5,365 bases of DNA from an uncultured Clostridia bacterium. Its GTDB lineage: Bacteria > Bacillota > Clostridia > TANB77 > CAG-508. Every line of letters begins with the position of its first letter. Position 1 is the stretch's first letter. The DNA lies in NCBI GenBank assembly GCA_947632525.1, contig CANRPQ010000083.1, positions 1 to 5,365 of the forward strand. Direction: 5' to 3'. Made by a program: the position numbers and the translations under genes. Shown piece after piece: positions 1 to 5,365 of this stretch. A model generated the notes under the pieces. The model was not told where the DNA came from, did not search any database, and was given only the letters and a program-made list of their open reading frames with translations.

Positions 1-2
1 CT

Positions 3-32
3 TTTATGGCTTATTGTAGTCTAGGTGCATAA
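3..32 (+). CDS. Possible 3' end of an unidentified upstream gene (partial)
   Basis: From the window edge this frame reads FMAYCSLGA and then stops at TAA 30-32. The other two frames close at TAG 17-19 and TAG 22-24, so any gene entering from the left must end within the first 32 bases. After the TAA the same frame continues with plausible residues (TNDPSTRKTAKDIIYKG) to a second TAA at 87-89. The upstream protein may therefore once have been about 19 residues longer. Too little is visible to assign a family, and these bases could simply be non-coding. Confidence 0.25.
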   Translation, partial: FMAYCSLGA

Positions 33-47
33 AAAACAAATGATCCT

Positions 48-76
48 TCGACTCGCAAAACTGCAAAAGATATTAT
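48..76 (+). promoter_or_regulatory. Weak candidate sigma-A promoter for tilS
   Basis: TCGACT at 48-53 matches the -35 consensus at 4 of 6 bases. It lies 17 bases before TATTAT at 71-76, which matches the -10 consensus at 5 of 6. Transcription would start near 83, leaving a leader of about 50 bases before tilS. TATTAT-like boxes are common by chance in DNA this AT-rich, and tilS could instead be read from an upstream promoter. Confidence 0.3.
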
Positions 77-134
77 ATACAAAGGCTAAAAGACAGAAAT
101 CTAAAGTAAAAAATAATAAAACAGGAATAATGAG

Positions 135-1160
135 ATGTTACAAGAAAAAGTTTTGAATACAATCAAAAAATATAACTTAATACAAAAAGGTGATAAAATT
201 GTAATAGGTGTATCTGGAGGACCAGATTCAATGTGTCTTCTAGATATTTTATATTGCCTAAAAGATCAACTAGAAATAGAAATAATAGTAGCACATATAA
301 ATCACATGATAAGAAAAGAGGCAGATGAAGAAACCAAGTACGTACAAAAATATTGTGAAAAAAATGATATACCATGCTTTGTAAAATATGCAGATGTTAC
401 TAAAATAGCAGAAGAGAAAAAACTAGGGACAGAAGAAATGGGACGAAAAATCCGATATGATTTTTTTGATGAAGTATTAAACAAAACCAGGGCAAATAAA
501 ATTGCGACAGCGCATAATATTAATGATAATGCAGAAACAGTATTAATGAATATAATTCGTGGAAGCGGAGTTGTAGGCTTAAAAGGAATTGAAATAAAAA
601 CATACAAGAAACCTGAAAGCAGCAATAATATTAATGATAAAAAAAGTTACATTCGACCACTTAGAGAATGTGAAAGGGCAGAAATAGAAGAATATTGTGA
701 TAAAAGAAAATTAAATCCTAAAATCGATAAATCGAATTTAGAAAATATATATACGAGAAATAAAATAAGAAATGAGTTAATTCCATATTTGCAAAAAGAA
801 TTTAACCCTAATATTATTGAAGGAATAAATAGATTATCTGATTTAGTAAAAGAGGAAAATGAATATTTTAAAGAAATTATAGAGGAAGAGTATGAAACAT
901 TAAAAATAGGGGAAAATGAAAAAGAAGTAATTTTAGATTTAAAAAAATTTAATAGCTTACCAAAAGTAATAAAAGAGAGGCTTTTATTATATACTATTAA
1001 CAACGTTATTGGAACAACACAAGGAATTGGAAAAATTCACATTGATGATATTATTAAGCTTTGTGAAAACAATATTGGCAATAAATATTTAATGCCAAAT
1101 AAAAAAGTTAAGGTTTTTGTAAAAAAAGGTAAGATTTTTATAATTGACACAAAAATGTAA
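135..1160 (+). CDS. tilS: tRNA(Ile) lysidine synthetase TilS, short form
   Basis: Cytoplasmic ATP-dependent ligase that joins lysine to C34 of the CAU-anticodon tRNA(Ile), making lysidine so that the tRNA reads AUA and is charged with isoleucine. The N-type ATP-pyrophosphatase domain covers about residues 18-220. It has the PP-loop SGGPDS at 27-32, the AHNINDNAETVLM segment at 126-138 (conserved D131, E134, T135), RGSG at 142-145, and the family signature YTRNKIRNELIPYL at 206-219. A helical middle region follows, to about residue 315. At 341 residues it is much shorter than the E. coli and B. subtilis proteins (about 430-470) and lacks the usual C-terminal TilS_C domain; the Aquifex enzyme is naturally of this short type. 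A polar stretch at about 152-172 is longer than the matching loop in B. subtilis. The start is the ATG at 135, with AGGA at 123-126 eight bases upstream. In-frame stops at 87 and 102 rule out a longer start. It ends with two tandem TAA codons. Confidence 0.95.
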   Translation: MLQEKVLNTIKKYNLIQKGDKIVIGVSGGPDSMCLLDILYCLKDQLEIEIIVAHINHMIRKEADEETKYVQKYCEKNDIPCFVKYADVTKIAEEKKLGTEEMGRKIRYDFFDEVLNKTRANKIATAHNINDNAETVLMNIIRGSGVVGLKGIEIKTYKKPESSNNINDKKSYIRPLRECERAEIEEYCDKRKLNPKIDKSNLENIYTRNKIRNELIPYLQKEFNPNIIEGINRLSDLVKEENEYFKEIIEEEYETLKIGENEKEVILDLKKFNSLPKVIKERLLLYTINNVIGTTQGIGKIHIDDIIKLCENNIGNKYLMPNKKVKVFVKKGKIFIIDTKM

Positions 1161-1249
1161 TAAAAAAATTTTTATATACTAAACTAAATCTTCCGTAAGC
1201 AAAACCTTGATACAACTAGATTTGCACCGTGAAAGTTTTGTGAAAATAC

Positions 1250-1278
1250 TTGAAATTGAATTTGCATTATGTTATAGT
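1250..1278 (+). promoter_or_regulatory. Strong sigma-A-type promoter of ftsH
   Basis: TTGAAA at 1250-1255 (5 of 6 to consensus), an exact 17-base spacer, and TATAGT at 1273-1278 (5 of 6). TG at 1270-1271 sits in the extended -10 position. Transcription should start at about 1284-1286, giving a leader near 60 bases. This is the best promoter in the window and shows that ftsH can be transcribed separately from tilS. Confidence 0.72.
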
Positions 1279-1289
1279 CTACACTATAA
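1272..1289. promoter_or_regulatory. Perfect 7-4-7 palindrome over the ftsH -10 box, possible operator
   Basis: TTATAGT (1272-1278), spacer CTAC, then ACTATAA (1283-1289) form a perfect inverted repeat. Its left arm contains the -10 box and its right arm covers the predicted start site, a classic position for a repressor. The half-sites are 11 bases apart centre to centre, about one helical turn, which suits a dimeric regulator. It does not match the CIRCE, CtsR or PerR consensus, and it matches the Rex arm poorly although the 7-4-7 geometry is the same. It may be fortuitous, because a -10 box plus AT-rich DNA easily yields part of such symmetry. Confidence 0.35.
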
Positions 1290-1330
1290 AATAAAAATAT
1301 ACAAATTAATAAAAGCAAATTTACAATATA

Positions 1331-1336
1331 AGGAGG
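1331..1336 (+). promoter_or_regulatory. Ribosome binding site that fixes the TTG start of ftsH
   Basis: A full AGGAGG lies seven bases before TTG 1344-1346. No ATG or GTG lies at suitable spacing, and the protein from this TTG begins with the expected first FtsH membrane segment, so the non-ATG start is well supported. Confidence 0.9.
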
Positions 1337-1343
1337 AAACATT

Positions 1344-3155
1344 TTGAAAAATAGTATTAAAACATTAGCTATGTGGCTAGTTATTGGAATAATTCTAATT
1401 GTATTAATTAGTTCTATAATTGAAAATACTGATAATAAACTAGCATATTCTGATTTAATTGCTAAAGTTGAATCAGGAGACGTAAAAGAAATTACTTTAG
1501 CATCTGATGGCACAAAAGCAGAAGTAAAACTAAAAAATGAAAATTTTTCTAAAGAGGTAAATATACCAAGTGTAGATAATTTAATGGAAAATTTAAGCGA
1601 AAGCATGAAAGCAGGTACAGTTACTGTTACTGAAAAATCACAATCAATTTGGATGGTAATTTTAAGTTTATTAACACCATTTGGAATACTAATTATTTTC
1701 TTTATTTTCTGGTTCTTCCTAATGGGAGGAGCACAAGGTGGAAATAGTGGCAATGGAAAAACCATGTCATTTGGAAAAAGCCGTGCCAGAATGATTAACC
1801 CAGCAGATAAAGGAAAAGTTACTTTTAATGATGTTGCTGGTGTAGACGAAGAAAAAGAAGAACTAGAAGAAATAGTAGAATTCTTAAAAAATCCAAAAAA
1901 ATATACAGATATGGGTGCAAGAATTCCAAAAGGTGTATTATTAGTAGGGCATCCTGGAACAGGTAAAACACTTTTAGCAAAAGCTGTAGCTGGTGAAGCA
2001 GGAGTACCATTTTTCTTTATAAGTGGTTCTGATTTCGTAGAAATGTTTGTAGGTGTTGGTGCCTCACGTGTTAGAGATTTATTCGAAGAGGCTAAGAAGA
2101 AAGCTCCTTGTATTATATTTATAGACGAAATTGATGCAGTAGGACGTCAAAGAGGTGCAGGACTTGGTGGTGGACATGATGAAAGAGAGCAAACATTAAA
2201 CCAATTATTAGTAGAAATGGATGGTTTTTCAGCTAATGAAGGTGTTATAGTGTTAGCTGCAACCAACAGACCAGATGTACTAGATAAAGCTTTATTAAGA
2301 CCAGGAAGATTTGATAGACAAATTGTAGTATCAAACCCAGATGTAAAAGCAAGAGAACAAATATTAGAAGTTCATAGTAGAAAGAAAAAATTAGCTGATG
2401 ATGTAGACTTAAAAACTATTGCAAAAAACACCTCAGGATTTTCTGGAGCAGATTTAGCTAATATATTAAATGAAGCAGCATTGCTAGCAGCTAGGAGAGA
2501 TTTAAATGAAATTACAATGCAAGAAGTAGAAGATGCTATGGTAAAGGTAACAATGGGACCTGAAAAAAGAACAAGAGTTAGAAGTGATAAGGAACAAAAA
2601 TTAGTTGCTTTCCATGAAGCAGGGCATGCAGTAGTAAGTAGATTTCTACCTACACAAGACCCAGTACATCAAATCTCTATCATTCCAAGAGGAATGGCTG
2701 GTGGATATACTATGTATCGTCCAACAGAGGATAAAAATTTCATGTCTAGAACAGAAATGGTAGAAAATATAATCTCACTTCTTGGTGGTAGAGTAGCAGA
2801 AAAATTGGTATTAGATGATATTTCAACAGGTGCAAGCAATGATATAGAAAGAGCTACACAAATTGCAAGAAGTATGGTGACTAAATATGGTATGAGTGAA
2901 AGAATAGGAACCATAACATTAGGCTCTAATCAAGAAGAAGTTTTCTTAGGAAGAGATATTGCTCAAGGTAGAGAATATTCAGAAGAAACTGCAGGAATGA
3001 TTGATGAAGAAGTAAAAAGCATAGTTGATTTTGCATATAAAAAGGCAGAAGAAATTTTAAAAGCTAATATGGATAAATTAACAGCAGTTGCAAATGTTTT
3101 ATTAGAAAAAGAAAAAATTGACGGAGATGAGTTTGACGAAATATTTAATAGCTAA
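1344..3155 (+). CDS. ftsH: ATP-dependent zinc metalloprotease FtsH
   Basis: Membrane-anchored hexameric AAA+ protease that unfolds and degrades damaged membrane proteins and selected cytoplasmic regulators. The order is the full family order. TM1 is at about residues 7-27, followed by a small extracytoplasmic domain, and TM2 is at about 101-127. The AAA+ module has Walker A GHPGTGKT at 202-209, pore motif FVG at 235-237, Walker B IIFIDE at 257-262, sensor N308 and arginine fingers R319 and R322. The M41 protease has HEAGH at 424-428, with zinc ligands H424 and H428, catalytic E425 and third ligand D500 in GASND. All catalytic residues are present and the 603-residue length is normal. One oddity is H203 in Walker A, where most FtsH proteins have proline (GPPGTGKT); the ATP-binding lysine and threonine are intact, so activity is expected. 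It starts at TTG behind AGGAGG and has its own strong promoter. The hpt gene that often lies between tilS and ftsH in Firmicutes is absent. Confidence 0.98.
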   Translation: MKNSIKTLAMWLVIGIILIVLISSIIENTDNKLAYSDLIAKVESGDVKEITLASDGTKAEVKLKNENFSKEVNIPSVDNLMENLSESMKAGTVTVTEKSQSIWMVILSLLTPFGILIIFFIFWFFLMGGAQGGNSGNGKTMSFGKSRARMINPADKGKVTFNDVAGVDEEKEELEEIVEFLKNPKKYTDMGARIPKGVLLVGHPGTGKTLLAKAVAGEAGVPFFFISGSDFVEMFVGVGASRVRDLFEEAKKKAPCIIFIDEIDAVGRQRGAGLGGGHDEREQTLNQLLVEMDGFSANEGVIVLAATNRPDVLDKALLRPGRFDRQIVVSNPDVKAREQILEVHSRKKKLADDVDLKTIAKNTSGFSGADLANILNEAALLAARRDLNEITMQEVEDAMVKVTMGPEKRTRVRSDKEQKLVAFHEAGHAVVSRFLPTQDPVHQISIIPRGMAGGYTMYRPTEDKNFMSRTEMVENIISLLGGRVAEKLVLDDISTGASNDIERATQIARSMVTKYGMSERIGTITLGSNQEEVFLGRDIAQGREYSEETAGMIDEEVKSIVDFAYKKAEEILKANMDKLTAVANVLLEKEKIDGDEFDEIFNS

Positions 3156-3161
3156 TAAAAT
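3133..3161 (+). promoter_or_regulatory. Candidate promoter for the downstream gene pair, overlapping the end of ftsH
   Basis: TTGACG at 3133-3138 (5 of 6) and TAAAAT at 3156-3161 (5 of 6) are exactly 17 bases apart. The -35 lies within the last ftsH codons and the -10 just after its stop. Transcription would begin near 3168, about 55 bases before the ATG of the next gene. The match is good, but the hairpin at 3171-3199 would then lie at the very 5' end of the transcript. Confidence 0.42.
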
Positions 3162-3170
3162 ATAGATAAT

Positions 3171-3203
3171 AAACAGGAGAAAATCAAAAGCTCCTGTTTT
3201 ACT
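3171..3203 (+). terminator. Inverted repeat after ftsH, probable weak intrinsic terminator
   Basis: AAACAGGAG at 3171-3179 pairs perfectly with CTCCTGTTT at 3191-3199 across an 11-base loop. The GC-rich part is CAGGAG/CTCCTG. The right arm runs into TTTT (3197-3200), then ACTATT, so the T tract is short and partly inside the stem. It sits 15 bases after the ftsH stop, a normal terminator position. It is likely leaky, or it is a 5' leader stem of the next transcript if the promoter at 3133-3161 is real. Confidence 0.55.
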
Positions 3204-3209
3204 ATTAGT

Positions 3210-3213
3210 GGAG
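3210..3213 (+). promoter_or_regulatory. Ribosome binding site choosing ATG 3223 over GTG 3208
   Basis: GGAG at 3210-3213 (in context GTGGAGA) lies nine bases before ATG 3223. The longer in-frame alternative starts with GTG 3208, which overlaps this site, and has no purine-rich motif of its own upstream, only ACTATTA. ATG 3223 is therefore the preferred start, five codons shorter. Confidence 0.7.
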
Positions 3214-3222
3214 AATAAAATT

Positions 3223-5073
3223 ATGAATACAAATGAATTAGAAAAGCTATTAAAAGATAGCGATGAAAGAAAAAAACAAGTATTACATGATAAAGATTTT
3301 GTAGAAATAAATCTATATAGTTACGATATAAAAGATATTATACTTAGTATGAGTGATGAAGCAAGAATACAAATACTTAGAGAGGTAGAACTTATAAATA
3401 ACTATTTTACAAATTCAGAAATTTCTGACTTAATAGAGAGCCTGCCAGATGATGATTCAAAAAGAGAAGCTATGAAAAATTATTCATTAGTATCATTCTT
3501 GCAAACAAATATTATAACTGGTTTTAGTGATACAAGTAAAGTAGATGTATTATTACACAGTAATGAGTTTAATAGATTTGATATAAAAAGAATAATAGAA
3601 TCAATGAGCATTGCAGGTATTATTCAATTTTTTAAAGATAATAAAGACTACTTAACCAAAAATAATATAGAGCCATATGAAATTATAAGAGAATTAAGAA
3701 GTGAAAAGCAAGAAGAGTTTTTATCTCAAATAGATAATATCGAAAGTTTAACACTAAATGAAAAAAGAGAAATTCTAGCAAATTTAGATCCAGAATTAAA
3801 ACAAAGAGTAGATACTTCTAATTGGCCTAATGAATATAAAAAAGCAATTAGTGTAAAAACAAACGAACATAATGGAAGAGTAATTTTAGATCTCGATAGA
3901 GATTTAGAAGACTACGAAGGATTAGACAATTTAATAAAGGAATATCCAGAGGGATTTAATGAAGAACAGAGAACTAAATTTATGAAGCTATGTGATATTT
4001 GCCCTGATGCAAACGTTGTTAGCACTTTAAATGACTCTGTTGAATTTATTTCGAAAGCAAGTGAATATAAAGAAGCAGAAAAATGGATAAAATCTGTACT
4101 AGATAATATTCCAGAGGATTATTCAAAAGCACAAAAACTGGCGGTAATAGACCATGCTATAGGAAGTAAAATAAGCTATAGTCCTGATTATGATACAGAG
4201 GTTTTTGATAATGATGATTCCAGAGCCTTATGGAAAATTATTAGCTCTGGATATGGTGTTTGCAATGGAATTGCTAAAGTAGAAAACTATATTCTAAGTA
4301 GAGTAGGAATAGAAAGCGAAATTATAAGTGGTACAAATCATACTTTTTTAAAAATTAAGGACTTAGAAGTCACTCTAGCAAGTGGAGAAACTACAAAGGG
4401 AAACACAATATTAGATCCTACATGGAACCTTTGCCAACACAGATTTGGAGCAATACCATATAATTTCTGTATAAGTTATAATCAAGCTAGAGTAAATGAC
4501 ATTGATGAAGAAGGAAAGGATCATAAGAGCCATAAAAATGATGAAGAATTACAAGATGCAACATTAAACTTAGATGAGAAAAGTTTGAGACAACTATTTA
4601 AAAGTGTTGGATTAGCAGATAGAGAGGGAAAATTTCCAATAAAGCAATTAAAAGAAAAATCAGCTTTAATAGATAAAGAAAATGCAAATAATCCAAATGA
4701 AAATGTAAAATTACAACTAGAATTACTTAAAAAAGTTTGCCCTGAATTTGCTAGTTGCCAAAATGCAAGTATGGAAATAATAAGTAGTATACTTTTAGCA
4801 GGTGAAAATTTAAAATTTGATAAATGTGTGGTAGATAGAGTCTATAATAAAACAGATAAAGGAAAAAGCGCAGTTATGTATATTTATACCGACTTAGGTA
4901 AATTAGGGCAAAAATTTTATGTAGCAGATAAATCTCAAGGACAATTTTTTGAAATGTCACAAGAAGACTTTACAAAACAATTTGAGTGTTATGAAAAAGA
5001 CTTAGAAAAATATGAGCGGAGTAAGACCTTGGGAATCAAAAAAACAAATAAAGAAAAAAGTAGACTTATCTAG
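3223..5073 (+). CDS. Helical-repeat protein with a transglutaminase-like Cys-His-Asp domain; function unknown
   Basis: I do not recognise the protein as a named family; it is 616 residues from ATG 3223 (numbering used here). Residues about 39-200 form a degenerate helical repeat. Units resembling IxSLPDDxxKxxxL begin near 39, 70, 97, 124, 154 and 184, a period of 27-31 residues. A mixed region follows, with a CxxC at C257/C260. Residues about 300-423 look like a transglutaminase/papain-like core: a helix ahead of the nucleophile, C347 in GYGVCNGIA, H373 in TNHTFLKI and D398 in LDPTW. These match the usual Cys-His-Asp triad context, so peptidase, transglutaminase or amidase chemistry is possible. 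A charged linker (425-445), a helical part and a strand-rich tail to about 590 complete it. There is no signal peptide or membrane segment, so it is probably cytoplasmic. It lies 67 bases after ftsH and just before a small gene, probably co-transcribed. Its last residues may be altered by a frameshift (see findings). The triad is clear; the substrate is unknown. Confidence 0.88.
   Translation: MNTNELEKLLKDSDERKKQVLHDKDFVEINLYSYDIKDIILSMSDEARIQILREVELINNYFTNSEISDLIESLPDDDSKREAMKNYSLVSFLQTNIITGFSDTSKVDVLLHSNEFNRFDIKRIIESMSIAGIIQFFKDNKDYLTKNNIEPYEIIRELRSEKQEEFLSQIDNIESLTLNEKREILANLDPELKQRVDTSNWPNEYKKAISVKTNEHNGRVILDLDRDLEDYEGLDNLIKEYPEGFNEEQRTKFMKLCDICPDANVVSTLNDSVEFISKASEYKEAEKWIKSVLDNIPEDYSKAQKLAVIDHAIGSKISYSPDYDTEVFDNDDSRALWKIISSGYGVCNGIAKVENYILSRVGIESEIISGTNHTFLKIKDLEVTLASGETTKGNTILDPTWNLCQHRFGAIPYNFCISYNQARVNDIDEEGKDHKSHKNDEELQDATLNLDEKSLRQLFKSVGLADREGKFPIKQLKEKSALIDKENANNPNENVKLQLELLKKVCPEFASCQNASMEIISSILLAGENLKFDKCVVDRVYNKTDKGKSAVMYIYTDLGKLGQKFYVADKSQGQFFEMSQEDFTKQFECYEKDLEKYERSKTLGIKKTNKEKSRLI
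4261..4416 (+). other. Transglutaminase-like catalytic triad region
   Basis: The codons for the predicted nucleophile Cys (TGC 4261-4263), the His (CAT 4339-4341) and the Asp (GAT 4414-4416) mark the core of the enzyme domain. Spacing of 26 residues from Cys to His and 25 from His to Asp is within what transglutaminase-like folds show. The local contexts GVCNGIA, NHTFLKI and LDPTW resemble the family motifs GxCxGxA, NHxWxxV and xDPTW. Confidence 0.75.
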
Positions 5074-5116
5074 AAATTCAGGTAAAGTAATTGCTGAGGA
5101 AGGTGAAGAAAGATGA
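5042..5116 (+). pseudogene. Open +1-frame tail that may be the original C-terminus of the large gene
   Basis: Shifting by one base inside the run of seven A at 5038-5044 opens a frame of 24 codons (KQIKKKVDLSRNSGK, then VIAEEGEER). It ends at TGA 5114-5116, which overlaps the next ATG as ATGA. The codons used (AAT, TCA, GGT, GTA, ATT, GCT, GAA) fit the rest of the window. The annotated frame instead ends at TAG 5071-5073, after a stretch with atypical codons such as CGG and ACC. This is consistent with a one-base insertion in the A run, by mutation or sequencing error, but is not proven. Confidence 0.4.
5097..5105 (+). promoter_or_regulatory. Ribosome binding site of the small downstream gene
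   Basis: AGGAAGGTG ends seven bases before ATG 5113. The purine-rich AGGA and AGGTG parts give acceptable pairing with 16S rRNA, so the small gene is probably translated even if coupling to the upstream gene is lost. Confidence 0.6.
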
Positions 5117-5334
5117 ACGGTTTTAAAAAATTAATTTCATGGATAAAAAATATATTTCATAAAAAAGAAAAGATAGTTATGATAGAAGAACCAAAAGAAC
5201 AATCAACTAAAAATAATGAGTCTAGATTTATAGAATCAATAAAAGTAAATATAGCAGAAAAAAAGAGTAAAAAAGTTCAAACTCCAATTTGTGAAGGTGA
5301 CGGATTAGGAATACAAAAAAAGTTAAGCTATTAA
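5113..5334 (+). CDS. Small basic protein with amphipathic N-terminus; function unknown
   Basis: A 73-residue protein I cannot assign to a family. Residues 1-20 form a cationic amphipathic helix: hydrophobic F4, L7, I8, W10, I11, I14 and F15 alternate with K5, K6, K12, H16, K17 and K18. This could lie on a membrane surface or act as a leader, but it is too short and charged for a transmembrane segment. The middle (about 21-55) is polar and probably disordered. The tail has the only cysteine, C60, in TPICEGDGLGIQKKLSY, a composition distinct from the middle that looks like a conserved functional end. It follows the transglutaminase-like gene by 39 bases, with its own ribosome binding site, and precedes a terminator, so it is probably the last gene of that unit. 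It may be a partner or substrate of the upstream enzyme; that is inference from position only. Confidence 0.72.
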   Translation: MNGFKKLISWIKNIFHKKEKIVMIEEPKEQSTKNNESRFIESIKVNIAEKKSKKVQTPICEGDGLGIQKKLSY

Positions 5335-5344
5335 TATAAAAATC

Positions 5345-5365
5345 AGAAGAGATTAACACTCTTCT
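5345..5365 (+). terminator. Probable intrinsic terminator, cut by the window end
   Basis: AGAAGAG at 5345-5351 pairs perfectly with CTCTTCT at 5359-5365 across a 7-base loop, eleven bases after the stop of the small gene. The preceding bases TAAAAATC would pair with a GATTTTTA continuation just outside the window, the usual shape of a terminator with its T tract. The right flank cannot be seen. Confidence 0.6.

Noticed and set aside
25..156. Short open frame from GTG 25 or ATG 40 running into tilS
   Set aside because: It overlaps the tilS start by some 20 bases, is mostly Lys/Arg from A-rich DNA and lacks a ribosome binding site.
163..1003. Three minus-strand open frames inside tilS
   Set aside because: They are composition-driven shadows of tilS, rich in Leu, Phe and Ser as expected from the reverse of AAA/GAA-rich codons.
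1160..1176. Intrinsic terminator directly after tilS
   Set aside because: The symmetric sequence is only A and T (AAAAAAATTTTT) with no GC stem, so it would not form a stable terminator hairpin.
1272..1289. Rex operator upstream of ftsH
   Set aside because: The 7-4-7 geometry fits, but the arm TTATAGT agrees with the Rex arm TTGTTAA at only three positions.
1184..1765. Long open frame on the minus strand across the tilS-ftsH gap and the start of ftsH
   Set aside because: It is antisense to well-identified ftsH codons and to its promoter, has no ribosome binding site of note, and its residues look like the reverse reading of AT-rich coding DNA.
3191..3213. Alternative pairing of CTCC (3191-3194) with the GGAG ribosome binding site (3210-3213) as a translational switch
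   Set aside because: Only four base pairs over a 15-base loop; too weak compared with the 9-bp hairpin to claim a switch.
5012..5116. A separate 34-codon gene starting at ATG 5012 in the +1 frame
   Set aside because: No ribosome binding site precedes this ATG. The open stretch is better explained as the displaced tail of the large gene.
1..5365. CRISPR array, insertion sequence, tRNA or rRNA
   Set aside because: No spaced repeats, transposase, terminal inverted repeats, cloverleaf arms or rRNA-like GC-rich conserved blocks were seen.

Overview
The window is very AT-rich and reads on the + strand throughout. It has strong AGGAGG-type ribosome binding sites, sigma-A-like promoters, TGG for tryptophan and normal TAA/TAG stops. 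The tilS and ftsH neighbourhood, the AGA/AAA/GAA-rich codon use and the FtsH sequence style point to a low-GC Firmicute, most likely a clostridial lineage using the standard bacterial code. I cannot name a species.

Layout. Positions 1-134 hold the possible last codons of an unidentified upstream gene and a weak promoter. Positions 135-1160 encode a short tRNA(Ile) lysidine synthetase (tilS). Positions 1161-1343 are a leader with a very good promoter, a perfect 7-4-7 palindrome across its -10 box and start site, and a strong ribosome binding site. Positions 1344-3155 encode the membrane AAA+ zinc protease FtsH, starting at TTG. Positions 3156-3222 hold a 9-bp hairpin and a possible promoter. 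Positions 3223-5073 encode an unrecognised protein of about 616 residues, with an alpha-helical repeat region and a transglutaminase-like domain with an intact Cys-His-Asp triad. Positions 5113-5334 encode a 73-residue protein with a cationic amphipathic N-terminus, and the window ends inside a probable terminator.

How the genes relate. tilS and ftsH are housekeeping neighbours in many Firmicutes, usually with hpt between them; hpt is absent here. The last two genes form an accessory-looking pair. They are closely spaced, and the frame that would join the end of the first to the second by an ATGA overlap is open, which suggests translational coupling in the recent past and a frameshift in the tail of the large gene. 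The pair, a predicted cytoplasmic Cys-His-Asp enzyme on a helical-repeat scaffold plus a small basic protein with one cysteine near its C-terminus, is the best candidate here for an undescribed system. Its function is not evident from sequence alone.
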